The notes: a model not told the origin generated them from the sequence alone. Counted from the stretch's first letter, positions 9,860 to 17,528 are shown. The stretch is DNA of 64,000 bases from Actinokineospora spheciospongiae (GCF_000564855.1 NZ_AYXG01000241.1:1-64000); one strand, 5' to 3'. Numbers and translations are program-made.

Positions 9860-10731
9860 CAGCTCGTCTCCTTCAACTCGGGCGGCGTCTCGCCGGGCTT
9901 GTCCGGGTTCTTGGCCCACTGCTTGACCATCACGGCGTGCACGACGAGCCGCTCGCGGTCGGAGAAGCGGGGGTGGCAGGTGGTCAGCGTCATCAGCGAC
10001 GCGGTCGCGCCCGCGTTGTCGGTCACGTCGTCGCGGTTGGGCACCGGCAGGATCACCGAGCCCTGGGTGGGCGAGACGATCTCCTGGCCGACGACCCGGT
10101 CGTAGGGGGCGCCGAGCGGGCCGACCCCGGTGCACCGGGGGTCCGCGGCCCGACTCGCCCAGTCCGCCACCTCGTCGGCCTTGGGCAGCACCCGGTAGAC
10201 GAACCAGCTAAAACGCGTCTCCACCACTATCGCGTCGCAGGAGTTCAGCAGGTCGATGTCGTTGAACGGGGCGCCCTTGCCGACCCGGTGGCCCGCGACG
10301 GCGAAGTTGCCGGGCAGGCCGGGGTCGCCGCTCTCGGTGTAGTGGCCGGGGCCGACCTCGAGGGTCTTCTCGGTGGTGCCCCGCAGGATGGTGAAGGAGT
10401 AGTCGGCGCCGAACGCGGGGACGTACATCTTGGCGATGCCGGAGCCCTCCGGGCCGTCGTAGTGCTCCTGGCGCTGCTGCTGCTCCTCGGGGGTGCTCTG
10501 CTGCCACTCCTGGTCGAGGGCCGCGGTCGCGTCGCGCTGCTTGGCCGCCGAGGTGATGTCGGTGACGTACACCTCGTAGACGACGAACAGCAGCACCACC
10601 AGGCCCGCGGTGATCAGCAGCTCACCGATCGCGCGCACGGCGGTGCGCACCGGGTCGCGCCGGTTGCCGCCACCCGCCGGGCCGACGCGGGTGTCGGAAA
10701 CCGGGGGATCGCTGTGGTCCACCGTGCTCAC
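9859..10731 (-). CDS. srtE: Class E sortase
   Basis: 290 residues from GTG 10731, chosen because GGAGG lies eight bases upstream; the longer in-frame reading lacks family-like sequence. A cytoplasmic N-terminus and one transmembrane helix (about 33-57) are followed by a Gln/Glu-rich stalk and the sortase beta-barrel. Catalytic residues are His 148 (VAGHR), Cys 252 in the TLTTC signature and an Arg at 259 or 261. Class E sortases cleave LAXTG-type signals and attach proteins to peptidoglycan in high-GC actinobacteria. No sorting-signal protein is visible in this window, so substrates must lie elsewhere. The next gene overlaps its stop. Confidence 0.92.
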   Translation of the reverse strand: MSTVDHSDPPVSDTRVGPAGGGNRRDPVRTAVRAIGELLITAGLVVLLFVVYEVYVTDITSAAKQRDATAALDQEWQQSTPEEQQQRQEHYDGPEGSGIAKMYVPAFGADYSFTILRGTTEKTLEVGPGHYTESGDPGLPGNFAVAGHRVGKGAPFNDIDLLNSCDAIVVETRFSWFVYRVLPKADEVADWASRAADPRCTGVGPLGAPYDRVVGQEIVSPTQGSVILPVPNRDDVTDNAGATASLMTLTTCHPRFSDRERLVVHAVMVKQWAKNPDKPGETPPELKETS

Positions 10732-10810
10732 GCGGGGCTCCTCCCTGCACGGCCTGCCCGCGGGCGGGGTCAGATCGTTGGCGACTGGTGATTCGCTGCC
10801 CTGTCCGTTT

Positions 10811-10820
10811 ACGTTAACGT
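10811..10820. promoter_or_regulatory. Perfect 10-bp palindrome in the sortase/crgA divergent promoter region
   Basis: ACGTTAACGT sits in the 190-bp gap between divergent srtE and crgA in an AT-richer pocket. A second feature of the gap is a repeated GAACGA-CCTGCC motif (about 10852-10882) closer to crgA. Either could be an operator. No regulator can be assigned. Confidence 0.35.
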
Positions 10821-10921
10821 GTTGCTCCGGCGGGAGTTGCGCCTGTGCTGAACGAACCTGCCGGAACGACCTGCCAGAACGAACCGCACCGCACCCAACG
10901 CTCCACGTCAGGCGAGGACAC

Positions 10922-11191
10922 ATGCCCAAGTCCAAGGTCCGCAAGAAGGCCGTCTACACCGCCCCCACCACCGACCGGCGCACGCCGGTCAAGGTGAAGC
11001 AGGCGGGCCCGTCGCACCCGGTGTACGTCGTGGTGATGCTGGGCGTGATGCTGATCGGGCTCGCCTGGCTGGTCGTCAACTACATCGCGGGCGAGAAGAT
11101 CGGCTTCATGGCCGAGCTGGGCAACTGGAACTTCGCCATCGGCTTCGCGCTGATGATCGCGGGCCTGCTCATGACGATGCGCTGGCGCTGA
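10922..11191 (+). CDS. crgA: CrgA, cell division membrane protein
   Basis: 89 residues, ATG 10922. The short basic N-terminus (MPKSKVRKKAVYT) is followed by two transmembrane helices (about 36-56 and 70-86) and a terminal MRWR, the standard CrgA layout. CrgA bridges FtsZ, FtsQ, FtsI and PBPs at the septum in mycobacteria and tunes septation in streptomycetes. It lies in the same position relative to trpG and ppiA as in M. tuberculosis. A hairpin at 11225-11252 follows. Confidence 0.96.
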   Translation: MPKSKVRKKAVYTAPTTDRRTPVKVKQAGPSHPVYVVVMLGVMLIGLAWLVVNYIAGEKIGFMAELGNWNFAIGFALMIAGLLMTMRWR

Positions 11192-11224
11192 CGCTCCGAC
11201 ACCCGCTCCGCGGAGCAGGACTCC

Positions 11225-11252
11225 CCCGTCGTGCGCTCCTCGCACGGACGGG
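11225..11252 (+). terminator. Hairpin terminator after crgA
   Basis: The arms CCCGTCGTGCG and CGCACGGACGGG pair over 11 bp with one bulged base around the loop CTCCT. It lies 34 bases after the crgA stop and is followed by TTGAGCCGTTT. Confidence 0.65.
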
Positions 11253-11305
11253 TTGAGCCGTTTGGCCCAGCGTCATTGAACCACACGGATGTAAGTCATC
11301 CCCAT

Positions 11306-11327
11306 TGTGGATAACTCCTGTGGACAG
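11306..11327 (-). promoter_or_regulatory. Pair of DnaA boxes upstream of the PH-domain gene
   Basis: TGTGGATAA (11306-11314, perfect R1-type box on the minus strand) and TGTGGACAG (11319-11327, one mismatch) occur 13 bp apart, just before the start of the gene at 11348. This is about 17 kb from oriC. They could control the downstream gene or titrate DnaA. Confidence 0.6.
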
Positions 11328-11347
11328 CTATGCGGCACCATGGAGGG

Positions 11348-11758
11348 GTGACCCCCCTGCACTGGTCCCCGCGCCCCGCCGTCGTCGGTGTCGCCTGGGC
11401 ATCGGCCCTGGTCGCCGCCCTGCTGGCGGTGCTGATCGACGACCCGAGGGGCACGCTGCTGCTCGCCGTGGCCGCCGTGGCGCTGGGCGTGCCCGCGCTG
11501 TTCGGCACGCTCGCGCGCCCACGGCTGGCCGCCGACCCCGAAGGGGTGACCGTCCGCGGGCTGACCGGCAGCAGGCACTGGCGCTGGCGCGAGGTCAACG
11601 TCCGCCTGGTGCGGACCCGCAGGCTCGGCCGCGAGTCCAGCGTCGTCGAGATCGACGCGGACAACGCCGAGGTGCCCGGCCTGGTGCTGCTCGGGCAGCT
11701 CGACCTGGGCGTCGAACCGCACGAGGTGGTCGACGCCCTGCTCCGGCTGCGGACCTAG
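11348..11758 (+). CDS. PH-domain membrane protein (Rv0010c-like)
   Basis: 136 residues from GTG 11348; ATG 11330 in the same frame is possible. Two transmembrane helices (about residues 8-28 and 34-52) precede a small cytoplasmic PH-like domain of the bacterial low-molecular-weight type (LAADPEGVTVRGL, then HWRWREVNVRL). Synteny between crgA and the rhomboid/cyclophilin pair matches mycobacterial Rv0010c. Function of the family is unknown. GGAGG lies only one base before GTG 11348, which is too close for normal use, so translation may be leaderless or start at 11330. Two DnaA boxes lie just upstream, an unusual arrangement. It converges on the rhomboid gene with seven bases between stops. Confidence 0.82.
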   Translation: MTPLHWSPRPAVVGVAWASALVAALLAVLIDDPRGTLLLAVAAVALGVPALFGTLARPRLAADPEGVTVRGLTGSRHWRWREVNVRLVRTRRLGRESSVVEIDADNAEVPGLVLLGQLDLGVEPHEVVDALLRLRT

Positions 11759-11765
11759 CCCAGGA

Positions 11766-12695
11766 CTAGCCCAGGACCTGGTAGCACACCCCGGTGGTGG
11801 GCTCCGGGCAGAACACCTGCTCGTTGATCTGCGGCGTGCGGACGGCGAAGGCCACCGCCAGCACCACCAGCACCCCCGCGACGACGAGCGACTGCCACAG
11901 GGTGCGCCGCGCCGCGGGCGCGTAGAGCATCCCCGCGGTCAGCACCGCGCCGATGACCAGGCCGCCGAGGTGGGCCAGCAGCGAGATCTGCGGGATGGCC
12001 ACGCTGAACGCCAGGTTCAGCGCGATGACCCCGACGACCTGCATCAGCGCGTGCCGGTCCTGCTTGAGCCGGATCACCGCGACCAGCAGCCCGCCGAGCA
12101 GGCCGTAGATCGCCCCGGAGGCACCCGCGCCCTCGGTGCCCAGGGCGCTGAACAGGTACGTCCCCACCGACCCGCCGACCACCGAAACCAGGTAGACGAC
12201 GCCGAACCGCACCTTGCCCAGCAGCAGCTCCAGGTCGCGCAGGAACCACAGCGCCACCATGTTGACCACCAGGTGCAGCAGGCCGAAGTGCAGGAAGCCC
12301 GCCGTCACCACCCGCCACCACTGCCCCGCCGCGATGGACGGCGCGTAGGCCGACAGCGCGTGGAACAGGTCGGAGTTCTCGTTCGACATCGGGTCGCGGG
12401 CCAGCAGCGCGGTGATGGCGTACATCACCGCGTTGAGCCCGACGAGCACGGGCACCAGCACCGGCTTCGACGCGAGCGCCGCCCCGGCGACGGTGGTGGG
12501 CCGCCGGACGCCCCGGTTGCCCTCCCGCACGCAGTCGACGCACTGGAAGCCGACCGAGGCCTCGACCAGGCATTCCGGGCAGGCCGGGCGACCGCACCGG
12601 GTGCAGCTCAGCGCGGTCTGCCGGTCGGGGTGCCGGGCGCAGGCGGGCAGGCCCGCCTGCGCCCCGGGCTGCGGTTGGTGCGGCGGGTTTCCCAC
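11766..12695 (-). CDS. Rhomboid-family intramembrane serine protease with N-terminal zinc finger
   Basis: 309 residues, GTG 12695, beginning one base after the ppiA stop. The N-terminal region holds a B-box-like zinc ribbon with Cys/His pairs at 19, 22, 31, 34, 39, 42, 52 and 55. Six or seven transmembrane helices follow, with the catalytic dyad Ser 193 in GASGAIYG and His 242 in AHLGG, plus the HxxxN motif (HLVVN). It should cleave transmembrane substrates in the membrane plane; the substrate is unknown. A short C-terminal extension contains two Cys on the far side. Overlap-like spacing suggests cotranscription with ppiA. Confidence 0.93.
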   Translation of the reverse strand: MGNPPHQPQPGAQAGLPACARHPDRQTALSCTRCGRPACPECLVEASVGFQCVDCVREGNRGVRRPTTVAGAALASKPVLVPVLVGLNAVMYAITALLARDPMSNENSDLFHALSAYAPSIAAGQWWRVVTAGFLHFGLLHLVVNMVALWFLRDLELLLGKVRFGVVYLVSVVGGSVGTYLFSALGTEGAGASGAIYGLLGGLLVAVIRLKQDRHALMQVVGVIALNLAFSVAIPQISLLAHLGGLVIGAVLTAGMLYAPAARRTLWQSLVVAGVLVVLAVAFAVRTPQINEQVFCPEPTTGVCYQVLG

Positions 12696-13250
12696 TCAGC
12701 CCTCGGCGCGCTCGACGGTGATGTTCTTGATCACGACGTCGGTCAGCGGGCGGTCGCCCGGGCCGGTCGGCGCGTGCCCGATCTTGTCCACCACGGTGCG
12801 CGAGCCCTGGTCGGCCACCTCGCCGAAGATGGTGTGCTTGAAGTTCAGCCAGGTCGCCGGGCCGACGGTGATGAAGAACTGCGAGCCGTTGGTGTTCGCG
12901 CCCGAGTTGGCCATGGCCAGCAGGTAGGGCTTGTTGAACTGGAGCTCCGGGTGGAACTCGTCGGCGAACTGGTAGCCGGGACCGCCGCGGCCGGTGCCGG
13001 TCGGGTCGCCGCCCTGGAGCATGAAGCCGTCGATGACCCGGTGGAACACCGCGCCGTCGTAGAACGGACCGGACTTGGTGCCGCTCGCGTTCTCCGTGCT
13101 GTAGTCCTTGGTGCCCTCGGCCAGCCCAACGAAGTTGGACACGGTCTTCGGAGCCTGGTCCGGGAACATGTTGATCCGGATGTCGCCCTCACTGGTGTGC
13201 AGGGTGACGGTTACCTTCGTCCCAACGAGGGATGCGTTGCTGTCAGCCAC
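12696..13250 (-). CDS. ppiA: Peptidyl-prolyl cis-trans isomerase, cyclophilin type
   Basis: 184 residues. GTG 13250 is preferred because the product then begins VADSNASLVGTKVTVTLHTSEG, like other actinobacterial PpiA proteins. Cyclophilin active-site segments are complete: VFHRVIDGFMLQGGDPTGTGRGGPG, ANSGANTNGSQFFI and the WLNFKHTIFGEV block. There is no signal peptide, so it acts in the cytoplasm to speed proline isomerisation during folding. The gene sits between tRNA-Ala and crgA as in M. tuberculosis. No strong ribosome site is seen; CACGAT six bases upstream is close to a leaderless -10 element. Confidence 0.93.
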   Translation of the reverse strand: MADSNASLVGTKVTVTLHTSEGDIRINMFPDQAPKTVSNFVGLAEGTKDYSTENASGTKSGPFYDGAVFHRVIDGFMLQGGDPTGTGRGGPGYQFADEFHPELQFNKPYLLAMANSGANTNGSQFFITVGPATWLNFKHTIFGEVADQGSRTVVDKIGHAPTGPGDRPLTDVVIKNITVERAEG

Positions 13251-13362
13251 GACGCCATCGTGCCATCTTCGGCGAAATCCGTCTGGAACGGGCAGGATTG
13301 GGTACGTCGTGGAAGACAACTGTGTTCGAGCACGAGATCGACGAGATGGACGAGGTGAAGCC

Positions 13363-14142
13363 ATGACCCGGGCCGGAGAGACGGTCGGCAAGGCCGTCGG
13401 CACCGGCTGGCGCGCGGTGCGAGAGGGCGCCGTTCGCGCCGGTCAGGCGGGTGCCGAGGCGGCACACGTCGCCGAGCAGAAGCTGGCCGCGAAGGGCCTC
13501 GCCCCGCAGCAGGTCGCCGGTGCGCTCGCGGAGAGCGCGCAGGTGGCCAGGGAGGAAGCGATGGCCTCGACCCGCAGGGCGCGCAAGCGCTTGGCCAAGA
13601 CCGCCGAGCAGACCCGCAAGGACCTGGCGAAGGCCGCGAAGCAGGCCCAGAAGGACGCGGCGAAGAACAAGACGGTCAAGAGCGCCGTCGCCGCGACCGC
13701 GCCGGTGAAGAAGCAGGTCAAGCAGCTCAAGAAGGACCTCAAGCCGCAGGTCAAGCAGTACCGCGGCGAGTTGCAGGCGCAGATCAAGGCGGCCAAGGTC
13801 GCGGCGCGCGCCGCCGCCAAGGACCCGGCCAACAAGAAGAGCCGCCGCTGGCCGTGGCTGATCCTGCTGGCCGCGCTCGGCGCCGGTGCCGCCGCGGCGC
13901 TCAAGGGCAAGCAGCAGGTCCCGGCCCAGCAGCCGGTCGTGCCCGCCAAGCCGACGCCCGCCAAGCCCGCGCCCGCCAAGCCCGCCCCGACGGCTGCCGC
14001 CCCTGTGGCGAAGCCCACCCCGGCGGCGGCAGCGGCCCCGGCGGCTCCCGTGCCCCCCAAGGCGGCGGAGAAGCCGGTCGGCGCGCCCGAGACCAACGGC
14101 CAGGGCAAGCCCACCAAGCCGATCGGGTCCGACAAGAACTAG
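13363..14142 (+). CDS. Basic coiled-coil protein with C-terminal membrane anchor, CwsA-like by position
   Basis: 259 residues, ATG 13363 with GAGG about eight bases upstream. The first 150 residues are Ala/Lys/Arg-rich and heptad-like (KRLAKTAEQTRKDLAKAAKQ and following), resembling a basic coiled coil. One transmembrane helix follows (about 164-183, WPWLILLAALGAGAAAAL), then a Pro/Ala/Lys-rich tail with repeated KPAPAKPAPT units. It lies beside ppiA in the orientation and place of mycobacterial cwsA (Rv0008c), which has a coiled region, one late transmembrane helix and a Pro-rich tail and binds CrgA and Wag31. I therefore suggest a divergent CwsA. Histone H1-like proteins share the Lys/Ala/Pro composition but would not have the membrane helix. 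Confidence 0.8.
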   Translation: MTRAGETVGKAVGTGWRAVREGAVRAGQAGAEAAHVAEQKLAAKGLAPQQVAGALAESAQVAREEAMASTRRARKRLAKTAEQTRKDLAKAAKQAQKDAAKNKTVKSAVAATAPVKKQVKQLKKDLKPQVKQYRGELQAQIKAAKVAARAAAKDPANKKSRRWPWLILLAALGAGAAAALKGKQQVPAQQPVVPAKPTPAKPAPAKPAPTAAAPVAKPTPAAAAAPAAPVPPKAAEKPVGAPETNGQGKPTKPIGSDKN

Positions 14143-14165
14143 TCCGACGAGGACCGGCGTAGATC

Positions 14166-14208
14166 CCACTGGCCCGCACCCCCGCGATCCGGGGTTGCGG
14201 GCCAGTGG
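14166..14208. terminator. Long hairpin between convergent CwsA-like and DUF2020 genes
   Basis: Arms of about 18 bp (14166-14183 and 14191-14208) pair with one irregularity. The hairpin lies in the 71-bp gap between convergent stops and probably ends both transcripts. Confidence 0.8.
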
Positions 14209-14213
14209 TCTGC

Positions 14214-14762
14214 CTACAGGCCCAGGTTCTCGATGGCGGCCTCGGCGATCCGCCTGGCCTTGATCGTCTGCTTCTGGTTGGAATCGACCACCACCGCCGA
14301 ACCGCCCTTGGCGACGGCGTAGACGGCGTTCTCCTCACCCGAGATGGAGCCGCCCTCCCAGCCCGCGGGCGAACTCGCCGGGTTGGAGGTGTCGATCGGC
14401 GCCGCCTGGTCGACCAGCGCCTTCGCCACCGCGGGCTCCCCCTGGTACACCCGGATGGTGAGCTGGACGCTGCCGTCGGGGCGGTAGAAGAAGCACGCCG
14501 GGGTCGGCTTGTCCGCCGAGGTGCGCACCTTGGTGACGTGCTGCCCGTTCGCGTCGGCCACGACGGCGCTGGTCAGGTAGGGGCACGGCCCGTCGGCGAC
14601 CGGCTCCGGCTCGGCGGGCGGCGCCGCCTCCGCCCGCGTGGTCGGCGCCGCGGGCCGGGTCGCCGAGGTCGTCGGGGCGTCCGACGCGGGCGGCGGCGCG
14701 GAGTCGGTGGTGCACGCCGCGAGGGCGAGCAGGGGCGCGGCAAGTATCACGGCTCGTCTCAT
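14214..14762 (-). CDS. DUF2020-type secreted lipoprotein
   Basis: 182 residues. The N-terminus MRRAVILAAPLLALAAC is a lipoprotein signal with lipobox LAAC, so Cys 17 should be lipidated and the protein tethered to the outer face of the membrane. A Thr/Pro/Ala-rich linker is followed by a compact domain with two Cys (CPYL and ACFF) that could form a disulfide. The ACFFYRPDG and QLTIRVYQGE segments match the DUF2020 family of actinobacterial lipoproteins, of unknown function. It is divergent from the DoxX gene and has no obvious partner. Confidence 0.85.
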   Translation of the reverse strand: MRRAVILAAPLLALAACTTDSAPPPASDAPTTSATRPAAPTTRAEAAPPAEPEPVADGPCPYLTSAVVADANGQHVTKVRTSADKPTPACFFYRPDGSVQLTIRVYQGEPAVAKALVDQAAPIDTSNPASSPAGWEGGSISGEENAVYAVAKGGSAVVVDSNQKQTIKARRIAEAAIENLGL

Positions 14763-14913
14763 AGCGAGAGCAAGTCAACCAGATCGAGACCCCCTGTGGT
14801 CCACAGCACTCTTTGAACCTCACTCACCGCAGAGGCATACACACCGTCGGTGGTCCCCCGCCACCAATGGAAGCCGAACACCTCCCTGCTGATTCGAGTG
14901 AGAGAGAGCGAAG

Positions 14914-15336
14914 ATGGACTTGTTCGACCGGACCAAGCCCCACGTGCTCGCCCTGTTCCGGATCGTCGTCGGTCTGCTGTTCGCCGCCCACGGCGTCGCC
15001 ACGCTGTTCGGCGTCCTGGGCCGGGCGGGTCGCACGCCCGAGTTCGCCGCCTGGCCGGGCTGGTGGGCCGCGGCCATCCAGTTGGTGGCGGGCGCGCTGG
15101 TCCTGCTGGGGCTGTTCACCAGGTGGGCGGCGCTGACCGCCTCGGGCTCCATGGCGTACGCGTACTTCGTCGTGCACGCCCCGGAGGGCCTGTGGCCGAT
15201 GGAGAACGGCGGTGAGCCCTCGGCCATGTTCTGCTGGGCGTTCCTGCTGATCGCCTTCCTCGGCCCGGGCGCCTGGGCCGTCGACCAGTTCTTCTCCCGC
15301 TCCTCGTCGAGCCGCCGGGAGACCGTCACCGCGTGA
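14914..15336 (+). CDS. DoxX family membrane protein
   Basis: 140 residues with four transmembrane helices. The family pattern appears as LFRIVVGLLFAAHG near residue 15, WWAAAIQLVAGALVLLGLFTRWAA in the middle and a Trp-rich C-terminal helix. DoxX/DoxD-like proteins are small membrane proteins linked in some bacteria to redox balance; this copy has no recognised partner genes. The start ATG 14914 follows GAGAGAGAGCGAAG. A strong terminator follows directly (15350-15389). Confidence 0.88.
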   Translation: MDLFDRTKPHVLALFRIVVGLLFAAHGVATLFGVLGRAGRTPEFAAWPGWWAAAIQLVAGALVLLGLFTRWAALTASGSMAYAYFVVHAPEGLWPMENGGEPSAMFCWAFLLIAFLGPGAWAVDQFFSRSSSSRRETVTA

Positions 15337-15349
15337 CCGACCACGGCCA

Positions 15350-15389
15350 CCACCCGCCCGGACAGTCCCTCACCCGGGCGGGTGGTTTT
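15350..15389 (+). terminator. Intrinsic terminator after the DoxX gene
   Basis: A perfect 12-bp stem (15350-15361 with 15374-15385) is followed by TTTT at 15386-15389. The plus-strand T-tail makes it a classical terminator for the DoxX gene. A parS-like site lies 28 bp further on. Confidence 0.9.
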
Positions 15390-15416
15390 GGCCCGGACCA
15401 GATCACGCGCAGTGTG

Positions 15417-15430
15417 GTTCCACGTGGAAC
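15417..15430. promoter_or_regulatory. parS site
   Basis: GTTCCACGTGGAAC is a perfect 14-bp palindrome of the actinobacterial parS type (GTTTCACGTGAAAC core) and should bind ParB. It lies one base beyond the aminotransferase stop, about 13 kb from oriC. Confidence 0.85.
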
Positions 15431-15431
15431 C

Positions 15432-16598
15432 TCAGCCCAGCGCCCGCGCCAACCGCGCCAACGCCTCGTGCACCACGTCCACCGGCGCCGCGAACGACAG
15501 CCGCACGTACCCCTCGCCGCCCGCCCCGAACGCCACCCCCGGGGTGACGGCGACGCCCGCGTCCCGCAGCGCCCACTCCGCGAACCCGACCGAGCCGCCC
15601 TTCCCGGCGCCGGAGATGTCGGCGAACGCGTAGAAGGTCCCCTCCGGCAGGGCGCAGGACACCCCGGGCAGCGCGTTGAGCCCGTCGACCACCACCCGCC
15701 GCCGCCGGTCGTAGGACTCCACCATCCCCGCGACGTACTCCTCGGGCCCGCTCAGCGCCGCGATCCCGCCGCGCTGCACGAACGACCCCGCGCAGCTCAC
15801 GGTGTGCTCCTGCACCTTCACCAGCTCCGCCATGACCGCACCCGGCCCGGCCACCCACCCCAGCCGCCACCCGGTCATCGCGTGGCTCTTGGAGAACCCG
15901 TTCACGGTCAGCGTCCGCTCGGCGCACCCCGGCAGCGCGGCCACGCTGAGGTGCCGCCGCCCGTCGAACAGCACCGCCTCGTAGATCTCGTCCGCCACCA
16001 CGTAGAGGTCGTGCGCCACCGCGAACTCGGCGAGCACCCGCGCCTCCTCCGCGTCCAGCGCCCGCCCGGTCGGGTTGTTGGGCGTGTTGACCAGAACCGC
16101 CTTGGTCCGCCCCGACACAGCGCCTTCCAACACCTCCCGGGTCAACCGGAACCCGTTGGCACCACTCAGTTCCGCCTCGACGGGAACGCCGCCCACCAGC
16201 CGCGCCATCGCCTGGTAGCTGACCCAGCTCGGCGTGGGCACCACCACCTCGTCCCCCGGGTCCAACAGGGTCAGCAGCGCCGCGTACAACCCGTGCTTGG
16301 CCGACGGCGTGATCACGACGTCGGTGGGCGCAACCTCGATCCCGTTGTCCGCCAACAGCTTCGCCGACACCAACTCGCGCAGCTCGGGCAGCCCGCGGCT
16401 GGCCGTGTAGTGCGTGAACCCCTCGTGCAGCGCCGCCACCGCCGCCGTCACCACGTGCTCCCCGGTGGCGAAGTCCGGCTGCCCCCCACTCACATCCACA
16501 ACGGACCGCCCCGCCGCCCGCAACTCCCCCACCAGGTCGAACAGCGACACCGTCGCCGACCGCCCCACCCCAGCAACCCGCCCCGACACCCCGCGCAC
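15432..16598 (-). CDS. PLP-dependent aminotransferase (class I/II, aspartate-type)
   Basis: 388 residues from GTG 16598; GTG 16601 is equally possible, and GGGAGG lies just upstream of both. Fold-type I motifs are visible: NTPNNPTGRAL, the VADEIYE aspartate-binding segment, and FSKSHAMTGWRLGW with the Schiff-base lysine. The C-terminal FGAGGEGYVRLSFA contains the arginine that binds the substrate carboxylate. It transfers an amino group between an amino acid and a 2-oxoacid; the exact substrate cannot be told from sequence, though the family includes aspartate and aromatic aminotransferases. The gene is flanked by a parS site and tRNA-Ala. Confidence 0.88.
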   Translation of the reverse strand: MRGVSGRVAGVGRSATVSLFDLVGELRAAGRSVVDVSGGQPDFATGEHVVTAAVAALHEGFTHYTASRGLPELRELVSAKLLADNGIEVAPTDVVITPSAKHGLYAALLTLLDPGDEVVVPTPSWVSYQAMARLVGGVPVEAELSGANGFRLTREVLEGAVSGRTKAVLVNTPNNPTGRALDAEEARVLAEFAVAHDLYVVADEIYEAVLFDGRRHLSVAALPGCAERTLTVNGFSKSHAMTGWRLGWVAGPGAVMAELVKVQEHTVSCAGSFVQRGGIAALSGPEEYVAGMVESYDRRRRVVVDGLNALPGVSCALPEGTFYAFADISGAGKGGSVGFAEWALRDAGVAVTPGVAFGAGGEGYVRLSFAAPVDVVHEALARLARALG

Positions 16599-16659
16599 CA
16601 CAGCAACCTCCCAAAACGCCAGCGAGGCCGACCCACAGGATGGGCCGACCTCGTTCACG

Positions 16660-16732
16660 TGGAGATGAGGGGAATCGAACCCCTAACCCCTGCCTTGCAA
16701 AGGCAGTGCTCTGCCAATTGAGCTACATCCCC
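16660..16732 (-). tRNA. tRNA-Ala (anticodon TGC)
   Basis: A complete cloverleaf is encoded on the minus strand: acceptor stem GGGGATG paired with CATCTCC (one G-T), D-arm AGCTCAATTGGCAGAGC, anticodon loop CTTTGCAAG with TGC, and T-arm with GGTTCGAATCC. It is 73 nt without an encoded CCA; the next bases are CGT. It is paired with tRNA-Ile as in the M. tuberculosis origin region. Confidence 0.98.
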
Positions 16733-16771
16733 TCAGGCCGACACGGTACCCCGTGCCGACCGGAAGTACGT

Positions 16772-16912
16772 TCAGGCCTTCTTCGTGCCGTTGTTCGCGG
16801 CCGGAGCAGTGGCCTCGCGCCACAGGTCGGCCTCAGCCTTCGCCGCGCTCTTGCGACGAACGACAAAGAGCACACCACCCGCAACCGCAGCAAGCGCGAG
16901 GAGCTTCTTCAC
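16772..16912 (-). CDS. DLW-39 family small protein
   Basis: 46 residues from GTG 16912, with GGAGG eight bases upstream (16921-16925). The sequence begins VKKLLALAAVAGGVLF, a short transmembrane or signal-like helix, then basic VVRRKS and the family-defining EADLWRE motif, ending NNGTKKA. DLW-39 is a small actinobacterial family named from this motif and found next to the Ala/Ile tRNA pair; its function is unknown. It is transcribed toward tRNA-Ala. The 28-unit repeat at 17106-17245 lies upstream of it. Confidence 0.92.
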   Translation of the reverse strand: MKKLLALAAVAGGVLFVVRRKSAAKAEADLWREATAPAANNGTKKA

Positions 16913-17105
16913 GTCCGATGCCTCCTTAAGGCACTACAACACACCAACACAACACCAACGCCCCAGAAACCCCCGAGACGCCCCCCACATCCTGCCACAC
17001 CCCCCAACCCCCCCAGGACGAGGGAGACCCCCAGAAGACAACGAGCGGAAGGAAGCAGCAGCAAGAGAAGAGAGGCAGGCAGCAGGGAGAGGAACAGAAA
17101 GCAGA

Positions 17106-17245
17106 GGCGAGGCGAGGCGAGGCGAGGCGAGGCGAGGCGAGGCGAGGCGAGGCGAGGCGAGGCGAGGCGAGGCGAGGCGAGGCGAGGCGAGGCGAGGCGA
17201 GGCGAGGCGAGGCGAGGCGAGGCGAGGCGAGGCGAGGCGAGGCGA
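17106..17245. repeat. 28 perfect tandem copies of GGCGA
   Basis: By direct count, 11 + 12 + 5 uninterrupted five-base units run from 17106 to 17245, so the array is 140 bp with no variant unit. The purine-rich strand is the plus strand. It lies between DLW-39 and the tRNA-Ile terminator, outside any gene. Such pure arrays are prone to slippage, so length should vary between isolates. Flanks 16926-17105 and 17246-17321 are low-complexity C-rich or A/G-rich DNA with no gene that I can support. Confidence 0.97.
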
Positions 17246-17321
17246 GCGAAGCTCCCTCAAGCCCCAAACAGCGGCAAAGCCGCCAACCACGCTGGTTCAG
17301 CAACCAACCGCACCGTGGGGG

Positions 17322-17342
17322 TCTGGGGGGTCGCCCCCCAGA
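17322..17342 (-). terminator. Hairpin terminator after tRNA-Ile
   Basis: A perfect 9-bp stem, TCTGGGGGG (17322-17330) with CCCCCCAGA (17334-17342), has a three-base loop. It lies 56 bases past the 3' end of tRNA-Ile in the direction of transcription. Confidence 0.65.
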
Positions 17343-17397
17343 ACGAGGACGGACGACCCGGCTCGCGCTTTCCGCGAGCATGGGTCGCCCGAGTCCG

Positions 17398-17471
17398 TGG
17401 GCCTAGGAGGACTTGAACCTCCGACCTCTTCGTTATCAGCGAAGCGCTCTAACCGCCTGAGCTATAGGCCC
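17398..17471 (-). tRNA. tRNA-Ile (anticodon GAT)
   Basis: 74-nt cloverleaf on the minus strand. Acceptor GGGCCTA pairs perfectly with TAGGCCC, the D-arm is AGCTCAGGCGGTTAGAGC, the anticodon loop is CTGATAAC with GAT, and the T-arm has GGTTCAAGTCC. Discriminator A at 17398; CCA is not encoded. It lies between the DUF3566 gene and tRNA-Ala, the conserved actinobacterial order. Confidence 0.98.
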
Positions 17472-17528
17472 CTGTGGGAACGCAGGAAGATTACCGCATC
17501 CCCCTGCGCGACCCCAAATCGGTATCCC

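Noticed and set aside
16660-17471. tRNA-Ala/tRNA-Ile pair as an rRNA spacer
   Set aside because: No 16S or 23S sequence flanks it. The pair is the stand-alone one found beside gyrA in actinobacteria.
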